Source of the DNA: UBA4658 sp002405485 | GTDB lineage: Bacteria; Planctomycetota; Phycisphaerae; Phycisphaerales; UBA1924 | NCBI GenBank assembly: GCA_036823255.1 | Contig: DAISGC010000016.1 | Location: 1-50,286 of the forward strand | Reading direction: 5' to 3' | Length of the DNA: 50,286 nucleotides | Shown here: positions 26,693 through 34,878 of the stretch, piece after piece | How the letters are laid out: every line of letters begins with the position of its first letter | Numbering within the stretch: position 1 is the stretch's first letter | The notes under the pieces: generated by a model | The model's database searches: none | Told to the model about the DNA's origin: nothing | Seen by the model: only the letters and a program-made list of their open reading frames with translations | Program-made: the position numbers and the translations under genes

Positions 26693-26751
26693 GCGCGATG
26701 GTAGAGCCCCGCCCACCGCCCGACGTCAGCCCCCGACGCCGACTGCGGATG

Positions 26752-27126
26752 TCACTTCTTCTCTTCCCCGTCCTTGCCAACCAGATCGTCGCCCTCGCCA
26801 GAGAACTCCGCCGGCTCGATCACCGCCGACATCGAGCCCTTGCTGATGGACATGAGCGGATCGCGTCCGAACGCGAGGATCTGATCACGTTTCAGCTCGG
26901 CGTGCTCCTTGTGGGTCGTCAGGCAGATCGCCCGGTCCTGCGTGTCCACGGTCTTTGCGATCAGGAGCGCCTTCTCCTGGTTGTGCGCGAACACCGTCTG
27001 CATCATGCGGATGACATACTCGTACGTGTGCTCCTCATCATTCAGAAGCACCACGTTCCACAGCCACGGCTGCTTCGTCCGTTCCTCCACCTGCTGCCGG
27101 CCCTGAGTCTCCGTCGCTGTCGCCAT
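26752..27126 (-). CDS. clpS: ATP-dependent Clp protease adaptor ClpS
   Basis: 124 residues from ATG 27126 (the open frame reaches 27225, but MATATETQG is the natural start). The ClpS core is clear: WLWNVVLLNDEEHTYEYVIRMMQTVFAH, then KALLIAKTVDTQDRAICLTTHKEHAELKRDQI. The N-D-E-E-H-T-Y region is the N-degron pocket and the Met-rich helix the hydrophobic wall. ClpS hands N-end-rule substrates to ClpA/ClpC. The C-terminal ~35 residues add an acidic/charged tail. The partner clpA/clpC is not adjacent; the next gene is the SerA-like dehydrogenase. Confidence 0.92.
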   Translation of the reverse strand: MATATETQGRQQVEERTKQPWLWNVVLLNDEEHTYEYVIRMMQTVFAHNQEKALLIAKTVDTQDRAICLTTHKEHAELKRDQILAFGRDPLMSISKGSMSAVIEPAEFSGEGDDLVGKDGEEKK

Positions 27127-27218
27127 GCTCCAAGTATACGAAGGCCTCCGCGGCGTCGGCCACGCGATCCCGCGTGCCCCGCCGTTCTCGGACGCCCGCC
27201 TGAACAGAGGGTCCTGTC

Positions 27219-27809
27219 GTGCCACACTCCGTAGACCTGCCCGCGGCCCCGGCCCTGATCCGATCCCTCGCCCGCCCGCGCGGCCCGCACGCCCCGGTTG
27301 TCATCGGGATCACCGGCCCGGTGGGCGCGGGCAAGAGCTACCTCGCCGCACTCCTGTCCAGGTGCGTCATCTCCACCGACCATTACCTCCCCGACTATGA
27401 CCGGGTCCCAGAGCAGGAGCGCGACCTGCCCGAGCGAGCCGACCTTGCTCGGCTGCATGCGGATCTGCGTCGGCTCAAGCGCGGCCTGCCCGCCGCAATC
27501 CCCCAGTGGTCCTTCCACACCCACTCCCGCGTCGGCGAGTCCCCGATCCACCCCGCCGAGTTGATCGTGGTCGAGGGCCTCCACGCACTGCACGAAACCC
27601 ACGCGTCGGCGCTGGACCTGCGGGTCTATGTCGACGCGCCCAGCGATGTGCGGTGGAGCCGGTGGGAACACCTGGAGCGGACCGGCGTTCGAGGGTGGGG
27701 TGTGGACGTCGCCCGAGCGTTCTTCCACGGCGTGGCGGAGCCGACCTTCGGACAGAGGGCTGCTGCGTACGCGGCGTCCGCCAACGTCCACGTGATCAAC
27801 GGCCGGTGA
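27219..27809 (+). CDS. P-loop kinase, uridine-kinase-like
   Basis: 196 residues. The N-terminus holds a Walker A motif, GITGPVGAGKS (residues ~30-40), and the substrate-side motif STDHYLPDYDRVP that follows it resembles the uridine/cytidine kinase and phosphoribulokinase region around the phosphate acceptor. HPAELIVVEGLHALHE is the typical Walker B-like strand of this superfamily. It is a little short for uridine kinase (usually ~210). A GTG start at 27219 is used. It is divergent from clpS. The nucleoside specificity cannot be inferred. Confidence 0.7.
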   Translation: MPHSVDLPAAPALIRSLARPRGPHAPVVIGITGPVGAGKSYLAALLSRCVISTDHYLPDYDRVPEQERDLPERADLARLHADLRRLKRGLPAAIPQWSFHTHSRVGESPIHPAELIVVEGLHALHETHASALDLRVYVDAPSDVRWSRWEHLERTGVRGWGVDVARAFFHGVAEPTFGQRAAAYAASANVHVINGR

Positions 27810-28151
27810 TGCCTGGTTCAGGTGGCGAACGGATGCCCCTTGCTCACGGTGCACCCGACGTGTGCGAAGATCGTGTGTGGACTCTGAGAATTTCGAAGTT
27901 CTGAGTGCAACACGCTCTGCCGCTCGTATATTTCACAGACGGCGTCATCTGGCGCCGAAAGGAACAACGGGGGCAGTGCATGGATGCAGCACGACCCGAT
28001 TGGTTCGACTGGGTCTCAACAGCCTGACGAAAGTCGCGCCCAGCACCGTCGGACTCTGAAAAACAAGCGTTATTGAGCGGTGTTGATGTTCTATCGAGCC
28101 GCTTTGAGGTTTGGTGTGCGCAGTTCGCACACGGACACAAGGAGTTGCGCC
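27810..28151. other. Intergenic leader region with hairpins and a short direct repeat
   Basis: 342 bases without a convincing gene, less GC-rich than the genome around 27870-28110. It holds a direct repeat GGACTCTGA (27879-27887 and 28051-28059), a GAC-GAAA-GTC mini-hairpin near 28027, and a 7-bp hairpin GTGTGCG/CGCACAC (28114-28120 with 28126-28132) that ends seven bases before the AAGGAG ribosome site of the next gene. A 15-residue frame (27980-28027) with two Trp codons is present but has no good ribosome site. No known riboswitch pattern was recognised. Confidence 0.45.
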
Positions 28152-28937
28152 ATGCGTTCAGTCCTCCGCAGATGTCGCGCGTTCACACTCATCGAGCTGC
28201 TGGTCGTCATCGCCATCATCGCGCTGCTGATGGCCATTCTGCTGCCGGCCCTGAGACGGCCGCGGGATCCCGCGCGCTCGATCGTGTGCGCGACTCCCTG
28301 CGCACTGGTTGATTCGAAGCGCGATCGCCCACGTGTGTCGCTCCCCGGGCCGATGGTCGCCATCACCGCCGACCAGACCCCTCCCCCCGGAACATCGCTG
28401 AGGTTCAAATGTCCGCAGCAGGGCTGCACCGTTGAGTTCTGCGATCCCGCCGCGATCTCTGCACCGGCGACCAAGCCCGGCATGTTCCGCACCATCGCCT
28501 CCTGGATCACCGGCGCTCTCCGGTTCCTCGTCGAGCATCACCTGCTTCAGTTCTGCGGCTTTGTGATCATGGCGATCTACGTCCTCATCGGCCCGAAGCG
28601 TCCGCACGCGATCGGCGATGTGGTGGAGAAGGCGGCCGATCCCGTCGGCGTGCCGCTGCGTCAGATTGCCGCGCCCGAAGATGGTGCCGCCGACACTCCA
28701 GTGCCGGCGCCTACGAAGACGCCCTCTTCGACGGGTTCTTCGCTGCCGGCCGCACCCGCCGAGACGCCGTCGCCGATGCTCCCGTCTTCCGTCGAGCAGA
28801 GCGACTGGAGTGTTCCGGACACGCTTCTGGCGATGAACCGCGGCGCCTCGGCCGTCGGATCGAAGCGCAAGTCGCGTCGGACGCCGGGCAGGCCCGCACC
28901 GCGCTCCAGCCGCCGCCCGAAGCGCAAGGGGGGTTGA
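28152..28937 (+). CDS. Prepilin-leader protein with unrelated C-terminal part
   Basis: 261 residues from ATG 28152 behind a good AAGGAG site. The start, MRSVLRRCRAFTLIELLVV followed by IAIIALLMAILLPALRR, is a type IV pilin/pseudopilin N-methylation leader cut between Ala and Phe. Planctomycete proteins of this type normally continue with a helix and a long beta domain (DUF1559-like). Here the homology stops after ARSIVCAT. There follow a basic stretch, a CPQQGCTVEFCDP segment, a second hydrophobic segment (about 120-145, FLVEHHLLQFCGFVIMAIYVLIG), a long Pro/Ser/Ala-rich region and a very basic Arg/Lys tail. It looks like a chimera or a frame-shifted remnant. Whether it is expressed as a functional protein is open. 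Confidence 0.6.
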   Translation: MRSVLRRCRAFTLIELLVVIAIIALLMAILLPALRRPRDPARSIVCATPCALVDSKRDRPRVSLPGPMVAITADQTPPPGTSLRFKCPQQGCTVEFCDPAAISAPATKPGMFRTIASWITGALRFLVEHHLLQFCGFVIMAIYVLIGPKRPHAIGDVVEKAADPVGVPLRQIAAPEDGAADTPVPAPTKTPSSTGSSLPAAPAETPSPMLPSSVEQSDWSVPDTLLAMNRGASAVGSKRKSRRTPGRPAPRSSRRPKRKGG

Positions 28938-29006
28938 GCCGGTAGCGGGTGCATGGGGCGGCCTGGCTGCGGTCTGGCCGCCCTCCCCCGCATACCCTCC
29001 GTTCCC

Positions 29007-29582
29007 ATGGCCTGGATCACCAAGAACTCCGCCGCGATGAAGGTCGAGCGTCGTCCTCAGCCCTATCTGACCGACGACATGAAGGCCGACCTGCGCTCCC
29101 GCATCCTGCCCAGATACGAGAACCCGCAGGGCGCGCTGCTCCCCTGTTTGCACACCATCCAGCACGCCTACGGCTGGGTCCCCGCCCAGGCCATGCTCGA
29201 GATCGCCGAGTTCCTCAACCTCAAGCCCGGCGACGTCATCGACACCGCTTCCTTCTACGAGGAGTACTGGCTCAAGCCCAAGGGCAAGCACCTCATCCAG
29301 GTCTGCCGGAGCATCGCCTGCGAGTTCTGCGGCCAGCGCGAGGTCTCTCAGGCCTGCAAGGACGCCCTGAACATCGACATCGGGGAAACCACCGACGACG
29401 GCCAGTTCACCCTCGTCGAACTCGAATGCCTCGGCTCCTGCGGCACCGCCCCCGCCATGCTTGTGGACGAGACGCTCTACGAAAACGTCCAGCCCGCAAA
29501 CGTCGCCCGCGTCCTCGCCGACCACGCCAAGAAGCACGCCCACGGGCATGGACACGGGCACGGGCATGGGCATGGACATTGA
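29007..29582 (+). CDS. nuoE: NuoE-like thioredoxin-fold [2Fe-2S] protein with His-Gly tail
   Basis: 191 residues from ATG 29007. The core of the 24-kDa subunit of NADH-quinone oxidoreductase is visible: ILPRYENPQGALLPCLHTIQHAYGWVPAQAMLEIAEFLNL, the first ligand pair C-x4-C in CRSIAC, and the second pair C-x3-C in ECLGSCGTAP. In complex I it hands electrons from FMN onward as part of the NuoEF module. No nuoF or any other nuo gene is adjacent, so it could also serve a hydrogenase or formate-dehydrogenase complex. The last ~15 residues are an alternating His-Gly tail (eight His), which could bind metal; it is encoded by a short CAY-GGN tandem repeat. Confidence 0.8.
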   Translation: MAWITKNSAAMKVERRPQPYLTDDMKADLRSRILPRYENPQGALLPCLHTIQHAYGWVPAQAMLEIAEFLNLKPGDVIDTASFYEEYWLKPKGKHLIQVCRSIACEFCGQREVSQACKDALNIDIGETTDDGQFTLVELECLGSCGTAPAMLVDETLYENVQPANVARVLADHAKKHAHGHGHGHGHGHGH

Positions 29583-29595
29583 GTCCCCCGGGTGG

Positions 29596-29619
29596 CCCGC
29601 TCGTCCCGAGCGGGTTCTT
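29596..29619 (+). terminator. Hairpin after nuoE-like gene
   Basis: CCCGCTCG (29596-29603) pairs with CGAGCGGG (29607-29614) around a three-base loop and is followed by a short T-rich stretch (ttctt). It lies 14 bases after the stop. A weak to moderate intrinsic terminator. Confidence 0.55.
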
Positions 29620-29688
29620 GCATCTCTATGAAAACAACTCCCGGCCTTCGGGCACGCGCCCAGCGCCCAGCGCCTTCTACTCTTCGAC

Positions 29689-30738
29689 ATGCCCACCCGC
29701 GCGTACGCCACTCAGGCCCCAGCCAGCCCCGCCGTCCCCCACACCATCACCCGTCGTGAGCCCACGCCCACCGATGTCGCCATCGACATCATGTACTGCG
29801 GCGTCTGCCACTCCGACCTCCATCAGGCCAAGGGCGAGTGGCCCGGCACCCAGTTTCCGTGCGTTCCGGGCCATGAGATCCTCGGCCGGGTGACCAAGGT
29901 CGGCCCCGCCGTCACGAAGTTCAAGGTCGGCGACCTCGCCGCCGTCGGCTGCATGGTCGATTCCTGCCGCTCCTGCCCCAACTGCAAGAACAACCAGGAA
30001 CAGTTCTGCATCGGCGGAGGTGCCACGTTCACCTACAACAGCGCGGACAAGCACCTCGGCGGGCACACCTTCGGCGGGTACTCCGAGCACATCGTCGTCA
30101 ATGAGGCCTTCACCCTCAAAGTCCCCGCCAACCTCAACCCCGCCGCCGCCGCCCCGCTCCTCTGCGCCGGCATCACTACCTACTCACCACTCCGCCATTG
30201 GAAGGCCGGCCCCGGCAAGAAAGTCGGCATCGTCGGCCTCGGCGGTCTCGGGCACATGGGCGTCAAGTTCTCCAAGGCCTTCGGCGCTCACACCGTCCTC
30301 TTCACCACCAGCCAGAGCAAGGTCGAAGACGGCAAGCGCCTCGGCGCCGACGAAGTCGTCATCTCCAAGAACATGCGCGCCATGATGCAGCAGGCCTCCA
30401 GCTTCGACCTGCTCATCGACACCGTCTCCGCCGACCACGACCTCAATGCCTATCTCGGTCTGCTCAAGCTCGATGGCACCCTCGCCATCGTCGGCGTCCC
30501 GCCCAACCCCCAGCCCGTCCACGCCTTCAGCCTGATCCTCCCGCGCCGAAATCTCTCCGGATCGCTCATCGGCGGCATCGCCGAAACTCAGGAAATGCTC
30601 GACTTCTGCGGCAAGCACAACATCGCCTGCGACATCGAGCTCATCAAGATCCAGCAGATCAACGAGGCCTGGGACCGTATGGTCAAGAGCGACGTGAAGT
30701 ACCGCTTCGTGATCGACATGGCCTCAATCAGAGCCTGA
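29689..30738 (+). CDS. Zinc-dependent NAD(P) alcohol dehydrogenase (YahK/CAD type)
   Basis: 349 residues of the medium-chain dehydrogenase family. The catalytic-zinc ligands are in MYCGVCHSDLH and PGHEILG, and the structural zinc has the four Cys in CRSCPNCKNNQEQFC. The nucleotide-binding motif is VGIVGLGGLGHMGVKFSKAFGA, and the late NLSGSLIGG segment with QEMLDFCGKHNI is typical of the cinnamyl alcohol dehydrogenase / YahK branch that reduces aldehydes with NADPH. Physiological substrate unknown; broad aldehyde reduction is the usual role. It ends 68 bases before the convergent PilZ gene, with a palindrome in between. Confidence 0.9.
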   Translation: MPTRAYATQAPASPAVPHTITRREPTPTDVAIDIMYCGVCHSDLHQAKGEWPGTQFPCVPGHEILGRVTKVGPAVTKFKVGDLAAVGCMVDSCRSCPNCKNNQEQFCIGGGATFTYNSADKHLGGHTFGGYSEHIVVNEAFTLKVPANLNPAAAAPLLCAGITTYSPLRHWKAGPGKKVGIVGLGGLGHMGVKFSKAFGAHTVLFTTSQSKVEDGKRLGADEVVISKNMRAMMQQASSFDLLIDTVSADHDLNAYLGLLKLDGTLAIVGVPPNPQPVHAFSLILPRRNLSGSLIGGIAETQEMLDFCGKHNIACDIELIKIQQINEAWDRMVKSDVKYRFVIDMASIRA

Positions 30739-30768
30739 TCGCACCGCCGTAGTCTCTCGTCTTGGCGG

Positions 30769-30787
30769 CACAGGCGTCCCGCCTGTG
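30769..30787. repeat. REP-like palindrome
   Basis: A perfect 8-bp palindrome, CACAGGCG (30769-30776) with CGCCTGTG (30780-30787), with a TCC loop inside a GGCACAGGCG-TCC-CGCCTGTG context. It sits in the short gap between convergent genes. The same type of palindrome occurs, from memory, as a dispersed repeat in planctomycete genomes; only one copy is in this window. It may also act as a transcription stop for both strands. Confidence 0.5.
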
Positions 30788-30806
30788 TGTCTTCAAGCTG
30801 CTTGGC

Positions 30807-31199
30807 TCACGCCGCCTCGGCCAGCCCCTCGCGATGCAGATATCGCACCGCCACGAGCTGCCGATGCTCTCCGATCGCCTCGGCTCGGACCACGATCCCA
30901 CGGAGCAGGCTCGCCGAGGGCACCACGGCTTTGCTGCTCATGGCCAGCCCGACGTCGATGATCTCGCCGATCCCGACGCCGCGCTCCGACTCGATCTCCA
31001 GCAGCGCGCCCCCAAAGGACAGATCGCGCGACCCCGCGGGCAGGTACTGCTGCGTCGATCGCCGAAAGACCTTGCCGGCCCGCTGCACGCGGAATCGCTT
31101 GTGCCGCCGACGATCACCGATCGGAATCGGTTCCGATGGCGTCTCATGGTCCGCGGCGGGCTGGTCGCTTGTCTGCTGGAATGCGGTGTCCTCGTTCAT
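30807..31199 (-). CDS. PilZ-domain protein
   Basis: 130 residues from ATG 31199 (the frame is open to 31262). The c-di-GMP-binding signature is visible: R-x-x-x-R as RRRHKRFRV near residue 30, followed downstream by DLSFGGALLEIE (family D/N-x-S-x-x-G). Members read the second messenger c-di-GMP and pass it to surface or motility functions. Nothing but a linker precedes the domain. It lies 125 bases after rho on the same strand and could be transcribed with it. Confidence 0.82.
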   Translation of the reverse strand: MNEDTAFQQTSDQPAADHETPSEPIPIGDRRRHKRFRVQRAGKVFRRSTQQYLPAGSRDLSFGGALLEIESERGVGIGEIIDVGLAMSSKAVVPSASLLRGIVVRAEAIGEHRQLVAVRYLHREGLAEAA

Positions 31200-31324
31200 G
31201 CAGCAGTGATCGGACGCCAGGCGCCGTTGGTTCACGCTTGCCACGCTTCCGGCCGTGTCCACGGACCCGGGTCCTCACCATTATCAGGGAGTGTCCCGCG
31301 ACTCGGTCGGATCGTGCGTGCTGC

Positions 31325-32620
31325 TCATCCCGCGCCGCCGACGAGTGCGGCATTGGTCGGAAAGCGCTGCAGCGCGGCGAGGAGCTGCTCGATCTGCACG
31401 TGCGGGGGCATGGCCATGAGTCGCCTGCGCAGGGCGGCGATGGTCTTGAGTTCCTGCTCCGGCTGGAGCAGATGCTCCTTCCGCGTTCCGCTGGCCGCCA
31501 GGTTGATCGATGGGTACAGCCGCCGCTCGCTGATCTTGCGGTCGAGGATGAGCTCCATGTTCCCGGTGCCTTTGAACTCTTCGAAGATGACCTGATCGCC
31601 CTGGCTCCCGGTATCCACGAGGCACGAGGCGATGATCGTGAGCGAGCCGGCCTCCTCGGTGTTGCGGGCGGCTCCGAAGATCTGCTTGGGCACTGCCAGA
31701 GCCCGCGCGTCGATTCCTCCCGAGAGCGTCCGTCCGCTGGAGGCGTACTTCCTCGAGTTGTTGAATGCCCGCCCAAGCCGCGTCAGCGAGTCCATCACCA
31801 CCACGATGTGCCGACCCGCCTCGACGATCCGCTTGCAGCGCTCCAGCGTCATGAGCGCCACCTGGATGTGCTTGTCGGCGTCGTGATCGTTGGACGAGCC
31901 GACCACCCGGCATCGCGGACGCCCGCCATCAACCCCGCCCGTCCACTCGGCAAACGTCCGCCGAAAGTCCGTGACTTCTTCCGGTCGCTCGTCCAAGAGC
32001 AGCACCCAGACCTCGACATCCTCGTGATTCCGAAGGATCGCCGTGGCAATGTCCTTGAGCAGCGTGGTCTTGCCCGCCTTGGGAGGCGAGACGATCAACC
32101 CCCGCTGCCCGCGGCCGATCGGGCAGAACAGATCGATCAGCCGGCACGCCGGCGGACACCCCGGATACTCCAGTGTCAGCCGCGGCTCCGGATCGATCGA
32201 CGTGAGCTCTTCAAACGGCTTGATCTTCGCGTAGGCCTCGGGGCTCAGGCCCTCGATCGCGACGATCTGCGAGACCAGCGGCTTGCCCCCACCACCCCCA
32301 CCACCCCCGCCATCGCGCGGGGATCGATCGGGCTGGGGGCCGGGGCCACGGCCGGGCTGCGGCGAGCGGTTCGGTTCTGGCGAGCGGGGGCCGAGCCCGG
32401 GCCCGCCTGGGGCGGCCGGTCGGTTCGGGGTTGGCGCAGACTGGCCGCGGCGGGCCACTGTCACCGTGACCTCCAGGCCGTCGCGGAGCTTGTACTTCTG
32501 TGCCAGCGACGCCGGCAGCACCGGGTCGTCCTCGCGCGTGATGAGCGAAGACCCGTTGAGCTGCCGCACACGCCCATCAGCGCGCTGCGGCCAATCCAAA
32601 ATCCCGGTCAGCGTGGTCAT
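31325..32620 (-). CDS. rho: Transcription termination factor Rho, with disordered insertion
   Basis: 431 residues. The C-terminal motor is textbook: Walker A PPKAGKTT (~179-186), DERPEEVTDFRRTF, SLTRLGRAFNN, the Q-loop region SGGIDARALAVPKQIFGAARN, and the R-loop end GTGNMELILDRKISERRLYPSI. The N-terminal RNA-binding (CSD) part is present as a shortened GILDWPQRADGRVRQLNGSS segment and the Rho_N helical domain is missing. About residues 60-113 are a low-complexity insertion of Pro, Gly and Arg with a run of nine Gly, before the LVSQIVAIEGLSPEAYAKIKP linker. The protein terminates transcription by RNA-guided ATP hydrolysis. The neighbours, PilZ downstream and ptsI divergent, do not point to a special role. 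Confidence 0.93.
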   Translation of the reverse strand: MTTLTGILDWPQRADGRVRQLNGSSLITREDDPVLPASLAQKYKLRDGLEVTVTVARRGQSAPTPNRPAAPGGPGLGPRSPEPNRSPQPGRGPGPQPDRSPRDGGGGGGGGGKPLVSQIVAIEGLSPEAYAKIKPFEELTSIDPEPRLTLEYPGCPPACRLIDLFCPIGRGQRGLIVSPPKAGKTTLLKDIATAILRNHEDVEVWVLLLDERPEEVTDFRRTFAEWTGGVDGGRPRCRVVGSSNDHDADKHIQVALMTLERCKRIVEAGRHIVVVMDSLTRLGRAFNNSRKYASSGRTLSGGIDARALAVPKQIFGAARNTEEAGSLTIIASCLVDTGSQGDQVIFEEFKGTGNMELILDRKISERRLYPSINLAASGTRKEHLLQPEQELKTIAALRRRLMAMPPHVQIEQLLAALQRFPTNAALVGGAG

Positions 32621-33117
32621 GATTCTCGTCGAAATACCCGCGAACTCCGGCCTTCCCTGCAGAAGCCCGATCGGCGAGCGTGCTCACATCCAAACACCCG
32701 AGCCCCCCGGCGAACGTTCTCCGGGTTCCGGGCGCGATGCGTGCGCCACCCGGCAAGAACTTCCCATACGTGCTCAGATTCCTGGCCCCGCCGCCTGGTT
32801 GGATATCAGAGCATCCTTCGCCCACCATGTCAAGAGTATCCATCGACCACCGGAATACCTCCGCTCGACTTTGCCCGTGAATTCCGCCCAACTTCCCATG
32901 CGTGGGCCGATCGGGAGCGGTCCTTCGCTATCATCAGGTCTGGTCCCGGGCTCCACGCGTCGATGGGTCCGCCGGGGGCGTGTCGGCAGGCCGACAGGCG
33001 TGGGCGGCTCGCCTGGTCGGGCTGGGGGCGGGGACCGGGGACGGGACCGAGTTGGGGGCTGGGGGGAGGGGCTGGGGGGAGGGGCTCTCGTGGGTGGGTG
33101 GGGGACGCGCACTCGGC
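32621..33117. other. Divergent rho/ptsI control region with G-rich tract
   Basis: 497 bases between divergent genes. The left half holds a possible rho promoter. The right half, 33024-33105, is an extremely G-rich plus-strand tract with many G runs of three to six separated by one to seven bases, ending 13 bases before the ptsI start at 33118. Several such runs meet the usual G-quadruplex criterion. No further gene was seen. Confidence 0.6.
32803..32833 (-). promoter_or_regulatory. Possible rho promoter
   Basis: On the minus strand, a perfect TTGACA (plus coordinates 32828-32833) is followed by either TCTGAT with a 17-base spacer (32805-32810) or TGATAT with 19 bases (32803-32808). A transcript would carry a leader of about 175 bases before rho, a common length for autoregulated rho genes. 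Confidence 0.3.
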
Positions 33118-34878
33118 ATGGAATCGCTCAAGGGCATCGCCGTCTCTCCCGGAATCGTCATCGGACGCGTGTTCGTCCTGGATGACGAGCACCGTCGCAT
33201 TCCCAAGCGACTAGTGCGTCAGGAGGTCATTCCGGTCGAGCACGACCGCCTGTGGAAGGCCCTGGGCGGTTCGATCGCCGAGTTGAACGCCCTGCGTGAA
33301 CGCACCCGGGCCCAGCTTGGCGAAGAGGCGAGCAAGATCTTCGGCGTGCACATCGGCATGCTCAGCGACGCGTCGCTGACCAAGCCGATGCACGAGCACA
33401 TCGACCGTGAAAAGGTGACCGCGGAGTACGCCGTCTGGAAGGGCTTTGAGGACCTCATCCAGGTCTTCGCCAGACTCCCCGATCCGACCTTCCAGACCAA
33501 GGTTGACGACCTCCGGGATCTGTCCAGCAGGGTCATTCGTCAGCTCATCGGTGAGCACTCGTCGCGGCTGGGCCAGCTCGACACCCACGCCGTCATCGTC
33601 GCCAAGGACCTGACGCCGAGCCAGGCGGCGGCCTTCGATCGGCGGCACGTCACGGCGTTTGCCACCGACATGGGTGGCAAAACCAGCCACACCGCGATCG
33701 TCGCCCGTGCGCTGGGCATTCCCGCGGTGGTCGGGGTTTCGCGTCTGACCGACGCGGCCAGCGACGGGCTCCCCATCATCATCGACGGGGACCGCGGGGT
33801 GGTCGTCATCGACCCCGACGAGAAGACCATCGATGACTACGAGGGCTACATCGAGGCCCGCAAGTCGATCCAGATCTCCCTGAGCGAGATCGCCCGGCTC
33901 CCCAGCGTCACCGCCGACGGCGTCCCCATCACCCTGCTGGGCAACATCGAGTTTCCCGACGAGATCTCGAGCGTTCTGAAGATGGGGGGCGACGGCGTCG
34001 GGCTCTACCGCACGGAGTTTCTGTACCTCACCGGCAACCAGCGCCCGACGGAAGAGGTGCACTTTGAGGCCTACAAGCGGGCCGTGGAGCTCTGCGCCGG
34101 CCGCGAGCTGACGATCCGCACCATGGACCTGGGCGCGGACAAATACACGCAGGAGCAGTTCGAAGAGCCGGAGCGCAACCCGTTCCTGGGTCTGCGGAGC
34201 ATCCGCTACTGCCTGCAGTCGCTCCCGATGTTCAAGACCCAGCTTCGGGCCATCCTGCGGGCCAGTGCGCTGGGCCCGATGAAGATCATGTTTCCTTTGG
34301 TGACGAACATCCAGGAGCTGCGCCAGGGAAAGTACCTGCTCAATGACGTGATGGAGGATCTGGAGGAAGAGGGCGTGCCCTTCAACCGACAGGTTCCCGT
34401 GGGGATGATGGTTGAGGTACCCGCGGCGGCGCTCATGGCGAACATGTTCGCCCGAGAAAGTGCGTTCTTTTCCATCGGAACGAACGATTTGGTTCAATAC
34501 ACGCTCGCGGTGGACCGAACCAATGAGCGGGTGGCGAGCATGTACAACCCGTTCCACCCGGCGGTGATTGCGCTCTTGAAAGATGTGGCGCGAGCCGGGA
34601 AGCGGAACAACATTCCCGTGTCCTGCTGCGGGGAGTCGGCGGGTGACCCCGAGTTTGCCCTGTTGCTCATCGGGCTCGGATTGCGTACGCTCTCAGCCAC
34701 GGCCTCGTCGATTCCGACCCTGAAACGGGTGGTTCGAAAGGTGACGATCCAGAAGTGCGAGCGGCTTGCTCAGAAGGCGGCCTCCCTCGATTCCGATGCC
34801 GCGGTCGCGGCGTTTGTCCGCGACCAGGCACGAAAGATTATTCCCGAGGCGTTCGACGGACGGTCCGGCGAGCACTGA
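33118..34878 (+). CDS. ptsI: Phosphoenolpyruvate-protein phosphotransferase (Enzyme I)
   Basis: 586 residues, full length for Enzyme I. Start ATG at 33118 (MESLKGIAVSPGIVIGRVFVL); the frame upstream, through the G-rich tract, is not counted. The phosphoryl-carrier His191 is in GGKTSHTAIVAR, the PEP-binding core is GVGLYRTEFLYL and EERNPFLGLRSIRYCL-like (EPERNPFLGLRSIRYCL), and the catalytic Cys504 is in SCCGESAGD. It transfers phosphate from PEP to HPr. No HPr, HPr kinase or sugar transporter EII gene is in the window, so the context does not show whether it serves a sugar PTS or a regulatory (PTS-Ntr) chain. The PtsP-type GAF domain is absent. Confidence 0.94.
   Translation: MESLKGIAVSPGIVIGRVFVLDDEHRRIPKRLVRQEVIPVEHDRLWKALGGSIAELNALRERTRAQLGEEASKIFGVHIGMLSDASLTKPMHEHIDREKVTAEYAVWKGFEDLIQVFARLPDPTFQTKVDDLRDLSSRVIRQLIGEHSSRLGQLDTHAVIVAKDLTPSQAAAFDRRHVTAFATDMGGKTSHTAIVARALGIPAVVGVSRLTDAASDGLPIIIDGDRGVVVIDPDEKTIDDYEGYIEARKSIQISLSEIARLPSVTADGVPITLLGNIEFPDEISSVLKMGGDGVGLYRTEFLYLTGNQRPTEEVHFEAYKRAVELCAGRELTIRTMDLGADKYTQEQFEEPERNPFLGLRSIRYCLQSLPMFKTQLRAILRASALGPMKIMFPLVTNIQELRQGKYLLNDVMEDLEEEGVPFNRQVPVGMMVEVPAAALMANMFARESAFFSIGTNDLVQYTLAVDRTNERVASMYNPFHPAVIALLKDVARAGKRNNIPVSCCGESAGDPEFALLLIGLGLRTLSATASSIPTLKRVVRKVTIQKCERLAQKAASLDSDAAVAAFVRDQARKIIPEAFDGRSGEH

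Noticed and set aside
27980..28027. 15-residue leader peptide with two Trp codons (attenuator)
   Set aside because: No good ribosome site, no antiterminator/terminator pair with T run, and the downstream gene is not an amino-acid biosynthesis gene.
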